Part shown: piece after piece, positions 26,133 to 35,824 of the stretch
How the letters are laid out: every line of letters begins with the position of its first letter
Position numbering within the stretch: position 1 is the stretch's first letter
The notes under the pieces: generated by a model
The model's database searches: none
Told to the model about the DNA's origin: nothing
What the model saw: only the letters and a program-made list of their open reading frames with translations
Assembly (NCBI GenBank): GCA_028285445.1
Contig: JANQPQ010000024.1
Span: 1-64,000 of the forward strand
Direction of reading: 5' to 3'
DNA length: 64,000 bases
Source: Cyclobacteriaceae bacterium
GTDB lineage: Bacteria > Bacteroidota > Bacteroidia > Cytophagales > Cyclobacteriaceae
Program-made: the position numbers and the translations under genes

Positions 26133-29100
26133 ATGCCTGGTCAAAAAAGAGCACTGCTGTTCTTTACATTCGCTCTTATTACCTGTTCAACTGCTTTTGC
26201 TCAAATCGTCGTCACCACCAACCTGGATTCGGGCCCAGGCTCATTACGTGATGCCGTAACTCAGGCCAACACCAACGTCGGCCCTGATGACATTGTCTTT
26301 GATCCTTCACTTACCGGGCAAACCATAACGTTGGATGCGGCGCTAACTATCACTTCTGGAAACGGTAATCAGACCGCAATTTCCGGAGATATCAATGGCG
26401 ACCAAATCCCTGACATTACTATCACCCGGAGTTTTGGCCCTAACTTCTCAGGGATTGTTGTACAGGCCTCTAACTGTACTATAAGTTATTTGCATATGGA
26501 GGGGTTTACCAATGCCAGCACCGCGGCTATCAATCTAGATCAATCCAGTTCTACAAACAACTTCGTTATTGGAAACTACATTGGGACTGACATCTCAGGA
26601 AATGCCACCGGTGCCGGTAATTTCCGAGGAATCGCCCTAACTAACAGTGCCAGTAATAATCATATTGGCGATGGCTCAGGTGGCGGAATTAATGTAATTG
26701 GTAATAATGCTTTTGGTATATATATCAATGGAGCAGATAATAACATTGTTAGCGGAAATTACATTGGTATGGGCATTGATGGCAGCACGGCAATAGGGAA
26801 TGCCGGTAGTGGAGTGGAAATACTAAATAGCACTGGAAGTATCATTGGTGTACCAGGAGACCAACAAAACATAATTTCTAATAACAACCTGGAAGGAATA
26901 AGCCTTACCAGTGCGTCGGGTACCAATATCAGGAATAACTACATCGGAACTGATGTCAATGGCCTGTTGGCCAGGGGCAATAGTGCAGAAGGTATTTTGC
27001 TGGATGCGAACTCCTCGACGGTATCAATAGGAGATGGAACTGCTACCGGCCGAAATGTAATTGGAAGCAATGGGCAAGGCGGTATTGTAATCCTATCAGG
27101 TAGTAATACCATTTTGAATAACTATATAGGAGTGGGGTCCAATGGTAGTGCGGATGTTGGAAATACCGGAAATGGTGTTTGGACCCAGGTGGGTAGTGTA
27201 GATAATTTTATTGGTGATGAATTTGGTGGTGGTAATATTATATCCGCCAATTCCCAAAATGGTGTGCTACTTAGTGATGGGCCGAATTTCGTTTATGGTA
27301 ATATCATCGGCCTTGCTGATAACGGAAGCAACAGGCCTAATTCTACGGCTGGTGTAACTATTGCCGGTAGTGGTTCAGGAAACAAAATTGGCGACGCCGT
27401 AGCTGGTGCTGGCAATACTATTTCCAGCAACACGGTTGGTATTGCGATTGTTGCCAGTGGTAACGACATTTTGGGAAATATTATCGGCCTAGACGTCGCT
27501 GGCGCCAATCCTCGTGGTAATGCGCAAGAAGGTATCTCCCTGGGGCCAGGCTCGCAGAACAACAATATTGGTGATGGCACAGCTCTTGGATCTAATATCA
27601 TCACCGAGAACGGTACGGATGGTATTCTGATTTCTGCTGGAATTGCTCCAAGTTTCGATAACACTATTTCAAACAATTCCATTTTTAACAACGCCGGCAG
27701 TGGTATCAGGCTGGTTGGTTCGCAAGGTGGAGTAACACCGCCTACTATAAATTCCATTCTTACTGATGGCACTGTAAACGGTACCAGTGATATCGGTGCT
27801 ACTGTAGAAGTCTATGTTGACTTTTCCGATGAAGGTCAAACATTTCAGGGTAGTACTGTTGCCGATGGCTCTGGAAACTGGGTATTTAACCTGAATGTTG
27901 CTGGTTTGCCTGGAGGTCAACCAAATGCGACTGCCATTCAAACTTCAGGGTCAAATTCCTCCGCTTTCTCCTTACCGGTACAGATAACCGACCCATTCAC
28001 AGTTGTTAATACCAGCGACGCGGGATTGGGCTCATTGCGGTGGGTGATTGGCAATACCAATGCTATTTCAGGGGTAGATAATATCCTTTTTAATATTCCC
28101 AATAGCGACCCCAACTACGTGATGTCGGGAGCAGATGAGCGCTGGACCATAACACCATTAACCGCACTGCCTGATATAACGGAAGGAGTGGTATTGGACG
28201 GTAATACACAACCCGGCACAGGTAACTTCCGCATTCGGCTTGATGGTAATGGAGCTAACTTCCACGGTATTACGGTAGATGCCGACAATACGGAGATATA
28301 TAGCATGTATATCTCTGGTTTTAATTCCAGTACTACAAGAAGTGGAATTAACGTCTTTAATAACGCCACTGCTGGTAGGGTTGGTGATGTGGGTAGGGGT
28401 AACCTTTTAAACAATAACGGGCTGGGCCTTTCCATAACTTTTGCAGATAACTACTTTGTTCAGGGTAACTTAATTGGTGTTGATGAAACTGGAACTACAG
28501 GCGTTGCAAATCACAATGGCATTCGCATAGCCTCAGGAGTTAATAATACTCAAATTGGAGGACTATCTGCCGGAGAGGAAAATGTAATCTCTGGAAATAC
28601 TAATACAGGTGTATTAGTTAATGCTTCATCTCCTCATGTTATACAGGGTAACTTCATAGGCACGGATATTACCGGAACTGTCGCCATTCCAAATGCAACC
28701 GGTGTTTCGCTTGGAACCTCATCAGGTAACCTTGTTCAGCAAAACATTATCTCCGGAAATACCAATGAGGGTATCCAACTAATTAATACTGGTACCAACA
28801 CCATACAAGGCAATTTAATTGGAACTGCCGCTAATGGTACCGACCCCATTGGTAACGGCATAGGTATAGAGGCCATAAGTTCACCAAATGTGAATAGTAA
28901 CATCATTGGTGGCATAAATGCCGGGGAAGCCAATGTCATCGCCTTCAATGTCGGACAGGGAATACTACTTGATAATGCCAGCCATGATCAAAACCAGATC
29001 AGGGGTAATAGCATTTTCTGCAATGGCATAAAAGGTATCGATTTGAATGGTGTGGCCAATACCAACCTTGCGGCACCGAACATTACTAATCAGACATTGA

Positions 29101-32100
29101 CTTCAGTTTCAGGAACCGGGGTTGATGGAGATATAATTGATGTCTACAGAGATAATTCTTTATGTGCACCTATTCAGGGTGCGGAATATCTTGGCTCCGC
29201 TGTGGTAGGAACGGGAGTCTGGGTCCTGGGAGGGTTAACCCTGGCGCCAGGCGATCTCATCAATGCTACCGCCACGGATGTAAACGGAAATACCTCAGAA
29301 TTTGCCATAAACTCAGCGACTTTTTATTCTCAAAGTGCAGGCGCTTTCGACGTAACAACACGATGGAATACTGCCTCAGACGGATCGGGAAGCAATGCTA
29401 ATACTGCTGATTTCACCAGTGGATTATCTAGTTTCATTATTCAAAACTCTAATGGTATCACCGCGCCATCCGGAGCAATTACCATCAACAACCTCACTAT
29501 TGGTGCTGGAGGAGCATTGGATCCTGGCAGTATGGATATTACTATCAATGGTACTACCGATGTATCCGGAACCTTCCAGGATACCAATAGCGGTGGTACT
29601 AACATTTTTGGTGATAGAGTAACCGTGAATTCAGGAGGGGCTTTTAGTTCCACAGCTGGTGCTCACGATTTTAGAGGTGGGATCACCAACAACGGCACTT
29701 TTGGTACTAACCTGGCCATAACTTCAGTGTTCAGCACAAATTCCCAGACAGTCGTCTCCTCGACGAGTCTCTTCCTTGATGGCCAAGTAACTTTCGATTC
29801 AGATGTCACATTCCTGGAAGGCGCAGGGGAAAGCCGCATTGGATTTGGTTCAGGCATCACCATTAATGGTACAGTCACTAATCAGATTGCGACTGGCTTT
29901 CTAAATTTGAGGGGTGATGGCCTCACTGTGAATGGCAATCTAATTAACGATACTAATGCTCGCCTCTATTTATGGGCAGCCTCTCCTGAAGCTCTTGATG
30001 CCACCGCTGCTGGAAATACCGTAAACTACTTCCGGGCTGGCGCCCAGGATGTACTAGGTCAGACTTATCACAACTTGATTCTCAGCGCTAGTGGAGTTGC
30101 CAATACTCCTAAGACTTTCGACGGAAATACCATAGTTAATGGCAACCTTGAAATCACAGATACCGACTTGGTGGCAGGGGGATTTTCTATGACCGTTGCA
30201 GGCGATTTCGCTGGCAGCGGCACCAGCATGGTTACAAGCAATTTCACCCGGCTGACCATGAACGGAGCTAGTCCCCAAACCATAAATGTGACTGGATTCG
30301 ACCCACTGATTGTGGATGGTCTGACAATTGATAATGCCAGTGGGGTAACTCTGCAATCAAACTTATATGTTGATGTAGATAATATAGACCTCAACGCCGG
30401 TAACCTAATTGTAGATGGAGGAAGGCTTGAGAAAGATGTTGATGTTCCATTTGTTGGGGCAGGGTCATTCGGTTCGGCACAGATGATTGCAATCGCTAAC
30501 GGTGGGGTTGTAAGACTCAATGGTCCTAATAATGACCCTACACTTTTCCCTATCGGAACGGGGTCTGTTTATACACCGCTCACCGTTACTCTTACTAGCT
30601 TCACCGATTTGGGCACAGATTTCTATGATATAACCACTGATGCGGTGGAAGAACCCAACGTTGTGTCAAGTGGCCTTTCACTAAGCAAGTACTGGAATGT
30701 GGTCACTTCAGGCATGAATAATATCACAGCCTCTGTTCAGATGGAGTACGATGACGCCGAGATCCAGGGAACAGAAGCTAATTACATTCCTGGCTATTTT
30801 GAGACTGCCTGGCAGGTAGGCACCACCTCAGATGTTACCGAAGCTACCAATACTGCCATCTTCAGCCATGCTGCTGTGAGCCAGTTGAATGGGAATTATA
30901 CAGTTGGCGAACCAGCAGCTTTTATTAGTGCCGGAGAGATTGCTGTCTTTGAGGGACCTGATGATACCGGAACAGAAGTGTTTGATGGGCAGGCTTCTGT
31001 AATTGACTTCGGTACATCACCGCAGGGGACAGATATCAATTTCACTTTTACCATTAGGGCCACCGGAGGAGATATTAATGTAAGTTCCATCGTATCTTCT
31101 GGCTCTGAGTTTGTAATCTCCGGAGCTCCAACCGTAGTTTCCGCTGGAACCTTGGAAACCTTCACAGTAACATTACCCGGAGCTATTGGCAACAACCCGA
31201 CGGAGACCATAACCATCAATAATGATGATGCGGATGAGGCGGTTTTCAATTTTGATGTTACAGGACTGATACAACCTTCTCCTCCGAAGATGTATTGGAC
31301 TGAAGAAACGGGTGACCGTATCAACAGGTCAGAATTGGATGGAAGTCTAAATGAGCAATACTATACAGGTTTTAGTGTGTTCCCCTTGGGAATTGCTATA
31401 GATACCTTGAACAATGAGATTTTCTGGACAGACAATGATGCCCAGGTAAAGCGTGGCACCATAGGGCTGAGTGACTTCTCGGTATGGACAACGCCAGTGG
31501 ATGAATCTGGGTCAAGTGCAAGAGCAATGGGCGGCATAGCCCTGGATGTTCCTAATGGCAAAATGTATTGGGCCAGCGAATGGACAGACCAAATCAGAAG
31601 GGCAAATTTTGACGGTACTACGATTGAAAACCTGGTAACAGTGACTCGACCCTTTGGTATAGCATTGGATTTGCCTAACGGGAAGATGTATTATACCGAA
31701 AATGATGATTCAGGTGGTGATAATGTGGCTAATCTGTGGCGTGCCAACCTCGATGGTTCATCACCGGAATTACTTTATACCAATCCGCCAAGCCCACCTG
31801 GAGTTGATTTTCAATTTACTGATATAAAGCTGAACCCTCTAACAAGTCAGGTCTATTGGTCCGGAGGTGAAAAAGATATGCTTAGTGCTGGTTTTATCTT
31901 CTATGCTGATATCGCTAACGTTTCGGGAACCGTGCAATCGTTTGTAACTCCCGGTGAGGTTGGGGGCTTAGATCTGGATCTTATTAATGGGCATGTATTT
32001 TGGGTAAATAAAGGAATTGTCTCTTTTTCTGCTCCTGGAATTTGCCGGGCCGATCTTGACGGTAGCAATATGACACCGCTCTTATCCGGTGCTGGAGACA

Positions 32101-33986
32101 ATATTTTCAACCCGAATTTTATTACTCTTGATCTGCGGGGCCTGGGTGCTTTGCCAGTAGTGGAACCAGAGATAGAGGTTTTTGCTGGAACGGATAATAC
32201 TGGTACCGCTATCGTTAACGGTCAGGTAGTGGCGGTAGATTTTGGCAGCCAGGTACAAGGTAGTGATCTCGACCAGGTTTTCGCTATTGAGAACACTGGC
32301 ACCAGTACTTTGAATATAACCTCTATTGCCGTTGGGGGCGCAGACTTCTCCATACTAGCAGTAGCACCTACCACAGTTGCTGTTGGTGCTACTGAGAATT
32401 TCACCGTGCGGTTAAGTGGGGCAGCGGTTGGGCCATTCAACGATTTTGTTACTATAACCAACGATGACGCTGACGAGGGTACATTTACTTTCCCAATTAC
32501 CGGAAATATTACAGCTACTCCAGAACCGGAGATAGAGGTTTTTGTAGGAACGGATAATACCGGTACTGCGATTGTAGATGGTCAAACTCTGCAAGTGGAT
32601 ATTGGCAGTCAGTCGCAAGGAAGCGATTTGGACCAGATATTTGCTATTGAGAATACTGGAACAGCGCTGCTTACAATAACCTCGATTACTGTTAGTGGCA
32701 CCAGGTATAGTGTGCTACCGGGCATACCAACTTCTGTAGCTGTTGGCACTACAGAGAATTTCAGCATTAGGCTTGGTGGTGGAACTGCTGGCACATTTAC
32801 CACCACGGTTAATATTGCTAGCGATGACGCCAATGAGTCTACCTTCAACTTTGATGTGACCGGCACAATTAACAGTGTTTGTCCAACTGCCACCGCCGGG
32901 CCTGATCAAAGTATTTGCCCCACGGATGTAGTTGTGTTAGCAGGCACAATAGGAGGGGGCGCAACCACTAGCGCGTGGTCAAGTGGTGGTACTGGCACTT
33001 TTGATGATGCTACCATACTCAACGCTACCTATACGCCAAGCGCAGCTGATGTCGCTGTTGGCTCGATTACAATCACACTAACTACAGATGATCCCGACGG
33101 CGCAGGTCCCTGTAATGCGGCTAGTTCGCAGCTTATAATTACTATTAGTCAGCCAATTACTGCTGTTGATCAAACAAGCTCCGTTGATGTGGGCCAGACT
33201 ACCAATATCAACCCTGGCAATGGGGCCACATTGAACGCTGGAGATGCAATTACTACGTCAATAATCACTAACCCAACAAAAGGCGCAGCGACGGTTCTGG
33301 CTGATCAAACCATAGATTACACGCCAAACACTGGAACTGTGGGTGCCGATCAGCTTGAATTTGAGATTTGTAATCAATGTAACGAGTGTAGCAGGGCTTT
33401 TGCGAATATTGATATCCTCAATGCGCCGCCAGCCGTGCAAACAACCACTGAGAGTATTTCCGCTGGCGGTATAGCCACGATCGATTTGCTTCCGCTAATC
33501 TCTGATCTCAACGACAATATAGACCTAAGCTCCCTTCGAGTTACTCAGCAACCGCTAAGTGGAGCGGTAGCTTCTATTGATGGCAGTAGTAACCTGGTTG
33601 TAGATTATAGCGGAATTTTCTTCACCGGTACAGACGAGGTAACAATTGAAGTTTGTGACTTCTCCCTGGACTGTGCTTCAGCCATAATTACTATAGAAAT
33701 TGCTGAAGCCAGCATCACCGCTTATAATGCTCTTTCTCCTAATGGAGATGATCAGCACGATTTCTTTGAGATCCAGAATATTGAATTCTTTCCCAGCAAT
33801 CGGGTAACAATTTTCAATCGGTGGGGTGATGAGGTTTACAGCGCTGAGGGATACGACAATAACCAGGTTGTTTTTACTGGCATCGCGGATTCTGGTAGCG
33901 AGCTACCTTCAGGTACTTATTACTACAGTATTGTATTGGGAGATGGTTCCGATCCCGTGACCGGATTTATCGTTATTAGCCGCTAG
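26133..33986 (+). CDS. Giant T9SS surface protein with beta-helix, YWTD-like propeller and choice-of-anchor-D modules
   Basis: 2,617 residues. After a signal peptide (ends TAFAQ, about residue 24) come two beta-helix blocks, each opened by a CSLREA-like motif (SGPGSLRDAVTQAN near 33; AGLGSLRWVIGNTN near 630) and filled with NYIGTD/NLIGTA-type rungs to about 1000. A long beta-rich region to about 1600 follows. An initial anchor-D-like module (EIAVFEGPDDTGTEVFDG, about 1603) precedes an LDL-receptor class-B/YWTD-like propeller (KMYWTEETGDRINRSELDG and similar, about 1715-2005). Two more anchor-D modules sit at about 2011 and 2131, then one SprB-like repeat, two cadherin-like modules and the T9SS type-B C-terminal domain (ALSPNGDDQHDF, IFNRWGDEVY, GTYYYSIVLG). 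The end is homologous to that of the protein at 14028. Probably a gliding or adhesion protein. Confidence 0.9.
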   Translation: MPGQKRALLFFTFALITCSTAFAQIVVTTNLDSGPGSLRDAVTQANTNVGPDDIVFDPSLTGQTITLDAALTITSGNGNQTAISGDINGDQIPDITITRSFGPNFSGIVVQASNCTISYLHMEGFTNASTAAINLDQSSSTNNFVIGNYIGTDISGNATGAGNFRGIALTNSASNNHIGDGSGGGINVIGNNAFGIYINGADNNIVSGNYIGMGIDGSTAIGNAGSGVEILNSTGSIIGVPGDQQNIISNNNLEGISLTSASGTNIRNNYIGTDVNGLLARGNSAEGILLDANSSTVSIGDGTATGRNVIGSNGQGGIVILSGSNTILNNYIGVGSNGSADVGNTGNGVWTQVGSVDNFIGDEFGGGNIISANSQNGVLLSDGPNFVYGNIIGLADNGSNRPNSTAGVTIAGSGSGNKIGDAVAGAGNTISSNTVGIAIVASGNDILGNIIGLDVAGANPRGNAQEGISLGPGSQNNNIGDGTALGSNIITENGTDGILISAGIAPSFDNTISNNSIFNNAGSGIRLVGSQGGVTPPTINSILTDGTVNGTSDIGATVEVYVDFSDEGQTFQGSTVADGSGNWVFNLNVAGLPGGQPNATAIQTSGSNSSAFSLPVQITDPFTVVNTSDAGLGSLRWVIGNTNAISGVDNILFNIPNSDPNYVMSGADERWTITPLTALPDITEGVVLDGNTQPGTGNFRIRLDGNGANFHGITVDADNTEIYSMYISGFNSSTTRSGINVFNNATAGRVGDVGRGNLLNNNGLGLSITFADNYFVQGNLIGVDETGTTGVANHNGIRIASGVNNTQIGGLSAGEENVISGNTNTGVLVNASSPHVIQGNFIGTDITGTVAIPNATGVSLGTSSGNLVQQNIISGNTNEGIQLINTGTNTIQGNLIGTAANGTDPIGNGIGIEAISSPNVNSNIIGGINAGEANVIAFNVGQGILLDNASHDQNQIRGNSIFCNGIKGIDLNGVANTNLAAPNITNQTLTSVSGTGVDGDIIDVYRDNSLCAPIQGAEYLGSAVVGTGVWVLGGLTLAPGDLINATATDVNGNTSEFAINSATFYSQSAGAFDVTTRWNTASDGSGSNANTADFTSGLSSFIIQNSNGITAPSGAITINNLTIGAGGALDPGSMDITINGTTDVSGTFQDTNSGGTNIFGDRVTVNSGGAFSSTAGAHDFRGGITNNGTFGTNLAITSVFSTNSQTVVSSTSLFLDGQVTFDSDVTFLEGAGESRIGFGSGITINGTVTNQIATGFLNLRGDGLTVNGNLINDTNARLYLWAASPEALDATAAGNTVNYFRAGAQDVLGQTYHNLILSASGVANTPKTFDGNTIVNGNLEITDTDLVAGGFSMTVAGDFAGSGTSMVTSNFTRLTMNGASPQTINVTGFDPLIVDGLTIDNASGVTLQSNLYVDVDNIDLNAGNLIVDGGRLEKDVDVPFVGAGSFGSAQMIAIANGGVVRLNGPNNDPTLFPIGTGSVYTPLTVTLTSFTDLGTDFYDITTDAVEEPNVVSSGLSLSKYWNVVTSGMNNITASVQMEYDDAEIQGTEANYIPGYFETAWQVGTTSDVTEATNTAIFSHAAVSQLNGNYTVGEPAAFISAGEIAVFEGPDDTGTEVFDGQASVIDFGTSPQGTDINFTFTIRATGGDINVSSIVSSGSEFVISGAPTVVSAGTLETFTVTLPGAIGNNPTETITINNDDADEAVFNFDVTGLIQPSPPKMYWTEETGDRINRSELDGSLNEQYYTGFSVFPLGIAIDTLNNEIFWTDNDAQVKRGTIGLSDFSVWTTPVDESGSSARAMGGIALDVPNGKMYWASEWTDQIRRANFDGTTIENLVTVTRPFGIALDLPNGKMYYTENDDSGGDNVANLWRANLDGSSPELLYTNPPSPPGVDFQFTDIKLNPLTSQVYWSGGEKDMLSAGFIFYADIANVSGTVQSFVTPGEVGGLDLDLINGHVFWVNKGIVSFSAPGICRADLDGSNMTPLLSGAGDNIFNPNFITLDLRGLGALPVVEPEIEVFAGTDNTGTAIVNGQVVAVDFGSQVQGSDLDQVFAIENTGTSTLNITSIAVGGADFSILAVAPTTVAVGATENFTVRLSGAAVGPFNDFVTITNDDADEGTFTFPITGNITATPEPEIEVFVGTDNTGTAIVDGQTLQVDIGSQSQGSDLDQIFAIENTGTALLTITSITVSGTRYSVLPGIPTSVAVGTTENFSIRLGGGTAGTFTTTVNIASDDANESTFNFDVTGTINSVCPTATAGPDQSICPTDVVVLAGTIGGGATTSAWSSGGTGTFDDATILNATYTPSAADVAVGSITITLTTDDPDGAGPCNAASSQLIITISQPITAVDQTSSVDVGQTTNINPGNGATLNAGDAITTSIITNPTKGAATVLADQTIDYTPNTGTVGADQLEFEICNQCNECSRAFANIDILNAPPAVQTTTESISAGGIATIDLLPLISDLNDNIDLSSLRVTQQPLSGAVASIDGSSNLVVDYSGIFFTGTDEVTIEVCDFSLDCASAIITIEIAEASITAYNALSPNGDDQHDFFEIQNIEFFPSNRVTIFNRWGDEVYSAEGYDNNQVVFTGIADSGSELPSGTYYYSIVLGDGSDPVTGFIVISR
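32163..32882 (+). repeat. Tandem 360-base duplication of the choice-of-anchor-D module
   Basis: GAACC(A/G)GAGATAGAGGTTTTTG at 32163 recurs at 32523, exactly 120 codons later, and the similarity continues across the whole module (IEVF-GTDNTGTAIV-GQ, SQGSDLDQ-FAIENTG). An older, more diverged copy starts near 30940. Confidence 0.75.
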
Positions 33987-33993
33987 GGCGCAC

Positions 33994-34680
33994 CTAGAAT
34001 TCTTTACCAACAGCAAGTACCAGTATCAATGGGTTTATTGAGAGGTCTATGTCTCTACCGTCGTCCTCAGGATCATTAATTATGCTGGCTTCTAAATCTG
34101 AAATATTGAGTTGAACCTTTGGTCCAAGAAACCAGCCTCCTGATCCTAGATAGAGATCTGCTCCAAGCGCTAAACCCATACTAAAAGAGCCATGGAGGTC
34201 AAAAGATACATCGGTGGGCATAGGATTGGGCCCCAACGAAGGAGAAGGTAGTTCAGTCAGAATTTTCAGCTCGCTGCCGTAGCTAATGTACCCGGCTAAG
34301 AGTGAGACGTATGGGTCGACGGTTTTTTTGGCCAGGAAGTGATAGTTCAAAGAGCTGCTGATTCTTGTAAAGTTCAGAATATCTGAACTTTCGAAACCGC
34401 CACCTGATGCAAACGACTCTTCGTCTATATATTTCATCCTTGATCGAAACAAGCTTAACTCAATTCCAACCTTACGCCCCAGTCTGTATTCGGTTCCGAA
34501 GTAAAACCCTGGACCACCTTCCACGTCTATATTCACAACTTTTCTCACGCGGTCCAGCACTAATTCACCATCAGCAGTAGCAAAGCCACCTCCAACATTT
34601 ACGCGCCATTTTTGGGCATTAGCGGGCATCGAAAATAGGATCGCAATACCAAGTGATAATCCAAAAAAATACCTATTCAT
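33994..34680 (-). CDS. Outer-membrane beta-barrel protein
   Basis: 228 residues. A signal peptide (MNRYFFGLSLGIAILFSMPA, then NAQ) precedes a chain of alternating strands with glycine and aromatic residues (GFYFGTEYRLGRKVGIELSLFRSRM, SSLNYHFLAKKTVDPYVSLLAGYISYGSE, GLALGADLYLG) and a terminal phenylalanine (VLAVGKEF), the usual outer-membrane assembly signal. It fits the OmpW/PorT-like eight-stranded small barrels of Bacteroidota. It converges on the giant surface-protein gene with a seven-base gap. Function is unknown; a porin-like or adhesin-support role is possible. Confidence 0.8.
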   Translation of the reverse strand: MNRYFFGLSLGIAILFSMPANAQKWRVNVGGGFATADGELVLDRVRKVVNIDVEGGPGFYFGTEYRLGRKVGIELSLFRSRMKYIDEESFASGGGFESSDILNFTRISSSLNYHFLAKKTVDPYVSLLAGYISYGSELKILTELPSPSLGPNPMPTDVSFDLHGSFSMGLALGADLYLGSGGWFLGPKVQLNISDLEASIINDPEDDGRDIDLSINPLILVLAVGKEF

Positions 34681-34789
34681 AAAACTAGTTTGGGGCTAAT
34701 CCTTCGTTTCCCACTTGCCAAAATGATCTTAAGAGTTCTGATTGAATGTGCAAAGTTGGTTTGTGATTCTGTGCTTTGCTGTAGTAAAT

Positions 34790-34820
34790 CAAAGGTAAAC
34801 ACGCATTAACTATATATCAA
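34790..34820 (-). promoter_or_regulatory. Promoter candidate for the outer-membrane barrel gene
   Basis: On the minus strand TACCTTTG (34797-34790) matches TAnnTTTG exactly and is preceded by TTG (34820-34818) with a 20-base spacer, the standard Bacteroidota arrangement. It gives a leader of about 100 bases. Confidence 0.5.
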
Positions 34821-34889
34821 GCTAACCGGCGTTTACACCAATATTCGAGAGTTCGTGGCGGAATAAGCCAAACTTCCTAAATTACCGCT

Positions 34890-35291
34890 ATGTCTGCACA
34901 GTTACTTCGGTTTATCGGAAAGGATCTGGAGAATATAGAGTTTGATTCCTGGTTGGATGAAAAGCCACGCGAGTTGCGATCTATAGCAAAGAAATGGTTT
35001 GGCGTTATGAGTGATGTAAGTGATGAAGTGCAGCCAATATTCCACGACGGATACCCAATTGTTTGTGTAGATAGTGCCCCGTTTGCCTATGTTAATGCCT
35101 TTACTGGACATGTAAATGTAGGATTCTTCTATGGCGCTGAACTTTACGATAAACACAAATTGCTTGAGGGCACCGGCCGACTGGGCAGACATATAAAGCT
35201 GAGGCCTGAAGAGGACTATGATGAAGAAGCCATTGCCGGGCTTATAGAGTTGGCTTTTGACGATATAGTTAGAAGGTTGGGAGAGGAGTGA
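34890..35291 (+). CDS. DUF1801-family protein
   Basis: 133 residues, cytoplasmic. The run HVNVGFFYGAELYDKHKLLE followed by GTGRLGRHIKLR is characteristic of the DUF1801 (YdhG-like) family, in which a short two-layer fold is closed by basic residues near the end. The biochemical role of the family is unknown. Here the C-terminus is strongly acidic (EEDYDEEA) and the protein is followed at once by a stop codon and a 168-base gap to the next gene. It is not obviously tied to the metal genes downstream. Confidence 0.75.
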   Translation: MSAQLLRFIGKDLENIEFDSWLDEKPRELRSIAKKWFGVMSDVSDEVQPIFHDGYPIVCVDSAPFAYVNAFTGHVNVGFFYGAELYDKHKLLEGTGRLGRHIKLRPEEDYDEEAIAGLIELAFDDIVRRLGEE

Positions 35292-35415
35292 GCATGGAGA
35301 GGAATTTTCATGAAAGCATGGGATCCGTGGGAAGTAGCACCTGAAGCGCTTTTCATGCTAGATTAACTACAAAACCGCGTATTTCCCTTCCATATAAAAC
35401 CATGCAACTAATTAT

Positions 35416-35430
35416 TGCAACATTGTTGCA
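35416..35430. promoter_or_regulatory. Palindromic operator 1 (metalloregulator box), hmu operon
   Basis: TGCAACATTGTTGCA is a perfect 7-1-7 palindrome, 29 bases before the GTG start of the His-rich gene. A near -7 element TTAGTTTG (35431-35438) follows directly, so a bound repressor would block the promoter. An extra half site ATGCAAC lies at 35402-35408. The same palindrome recurs at 47003, 52579 and 52614. Confidence 0.75.
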
Positions 35431-35459
35431 TTAGTTTGATTTTTAGTAATTTGGTATCA

Positions 35460-35801
35460 GTGAAAGCATTTCGGGCCATAGTGACGACTGTATTGGCCAC
35501 CTATCTTTTGGTGGTTCCTGTAATATTCTATGGTCTTCATGCTGAGGAACACAAAGGTGAGGAAGTACATGAAATTCACACCCAGCACCAGGACCATACC
35601 GGTGCCTGTCTTTCTCATGACGAAGTGGAGTGCTCACTTTGTGATTTGTTCAAAAAACACGATTCGTTTTTTCGCGACAGTTCTCAAAACCCAGAATCGG
35701 GCCCTCTAGCAATTCTATCCACTTCTTTTGAGTCTGACCTACCTGCTTTTGATGCCACCTCTTATTACTTAAGAGGCCCCCCCGTTTCAAAATTGAATTA
35801 A
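35460..35801 (+). CDS. His-rich small exported protein ahead of the hmu operon
   Basis: The frame is open from further upstream, but its first codons overlap operator 1, so I place the start at GTG 35460 (113 residues). A signal peptide (VKAFRAIVTTVLATYLLVVP) is followed by a histidine/acid-rich stretch (HAEEHKGEEVHEIHTQHQ, then DHTGACLSHDE) and a CSLC motif (DEVECSLCDLF). This layout recalls DUF2946-like small exported proteins of metal regulons. It probably binds a metal ion in the periplasm or at the surface, by composition only. The operator just ahead of it and the haem receptor gene 162 bases after it suggest that it leads the hmu transcript. Confidence 0.7.
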   Translation: MKAFRAIVTTVLATYLLVVPVIFYGLHAEEHKGEEVHEIHTQHQDHTGACLSHDEVECSLCDLFKKHDSFFRDSSQNPESGPLAILSTSFESDLPAFDATSYYLRGPPVSKLN

Positions 35802-35807
35802 CCCACA

Positions 35808-35824
35808 GCCGCTCGGAAAGCGGC
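35808..35824 (+). terminator. Short hairpin between the His-rich gene and hmuR
   Basis: GCCGCT (35808-35813) pairs with AGCGGC (35819-35824) around a five-base loop. No T run follows, so it may be a partial attenuator, an RNA-processing site or chance. Confidence 0.3.

Noticed and set aside
27293-28435. Long minus-strand open frames (159, 90 and 106 residues) in the giant surface-protein gene
   Set aside because: They arise from the biased codon use of Asn/Gly/Thr-rich beta-helix repeats and have low-complexity composition.
26550-29000. Regularly spaced similar sequences that could look like a CRISPR or satellite array
   Set aside because: They are the DNA of beta-helix rungs (NYIGTD-type) in a continuous reading frame, with imperfect copies and no constant repeat-spacer length.
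35415-35459. TTG start at 35415 for the His-rich protein
   Set aside because: The codon lies at the edge of operator 1 and adds a Cys-rich leader before the signal peptide; GTG 35460 gives a standard leader.
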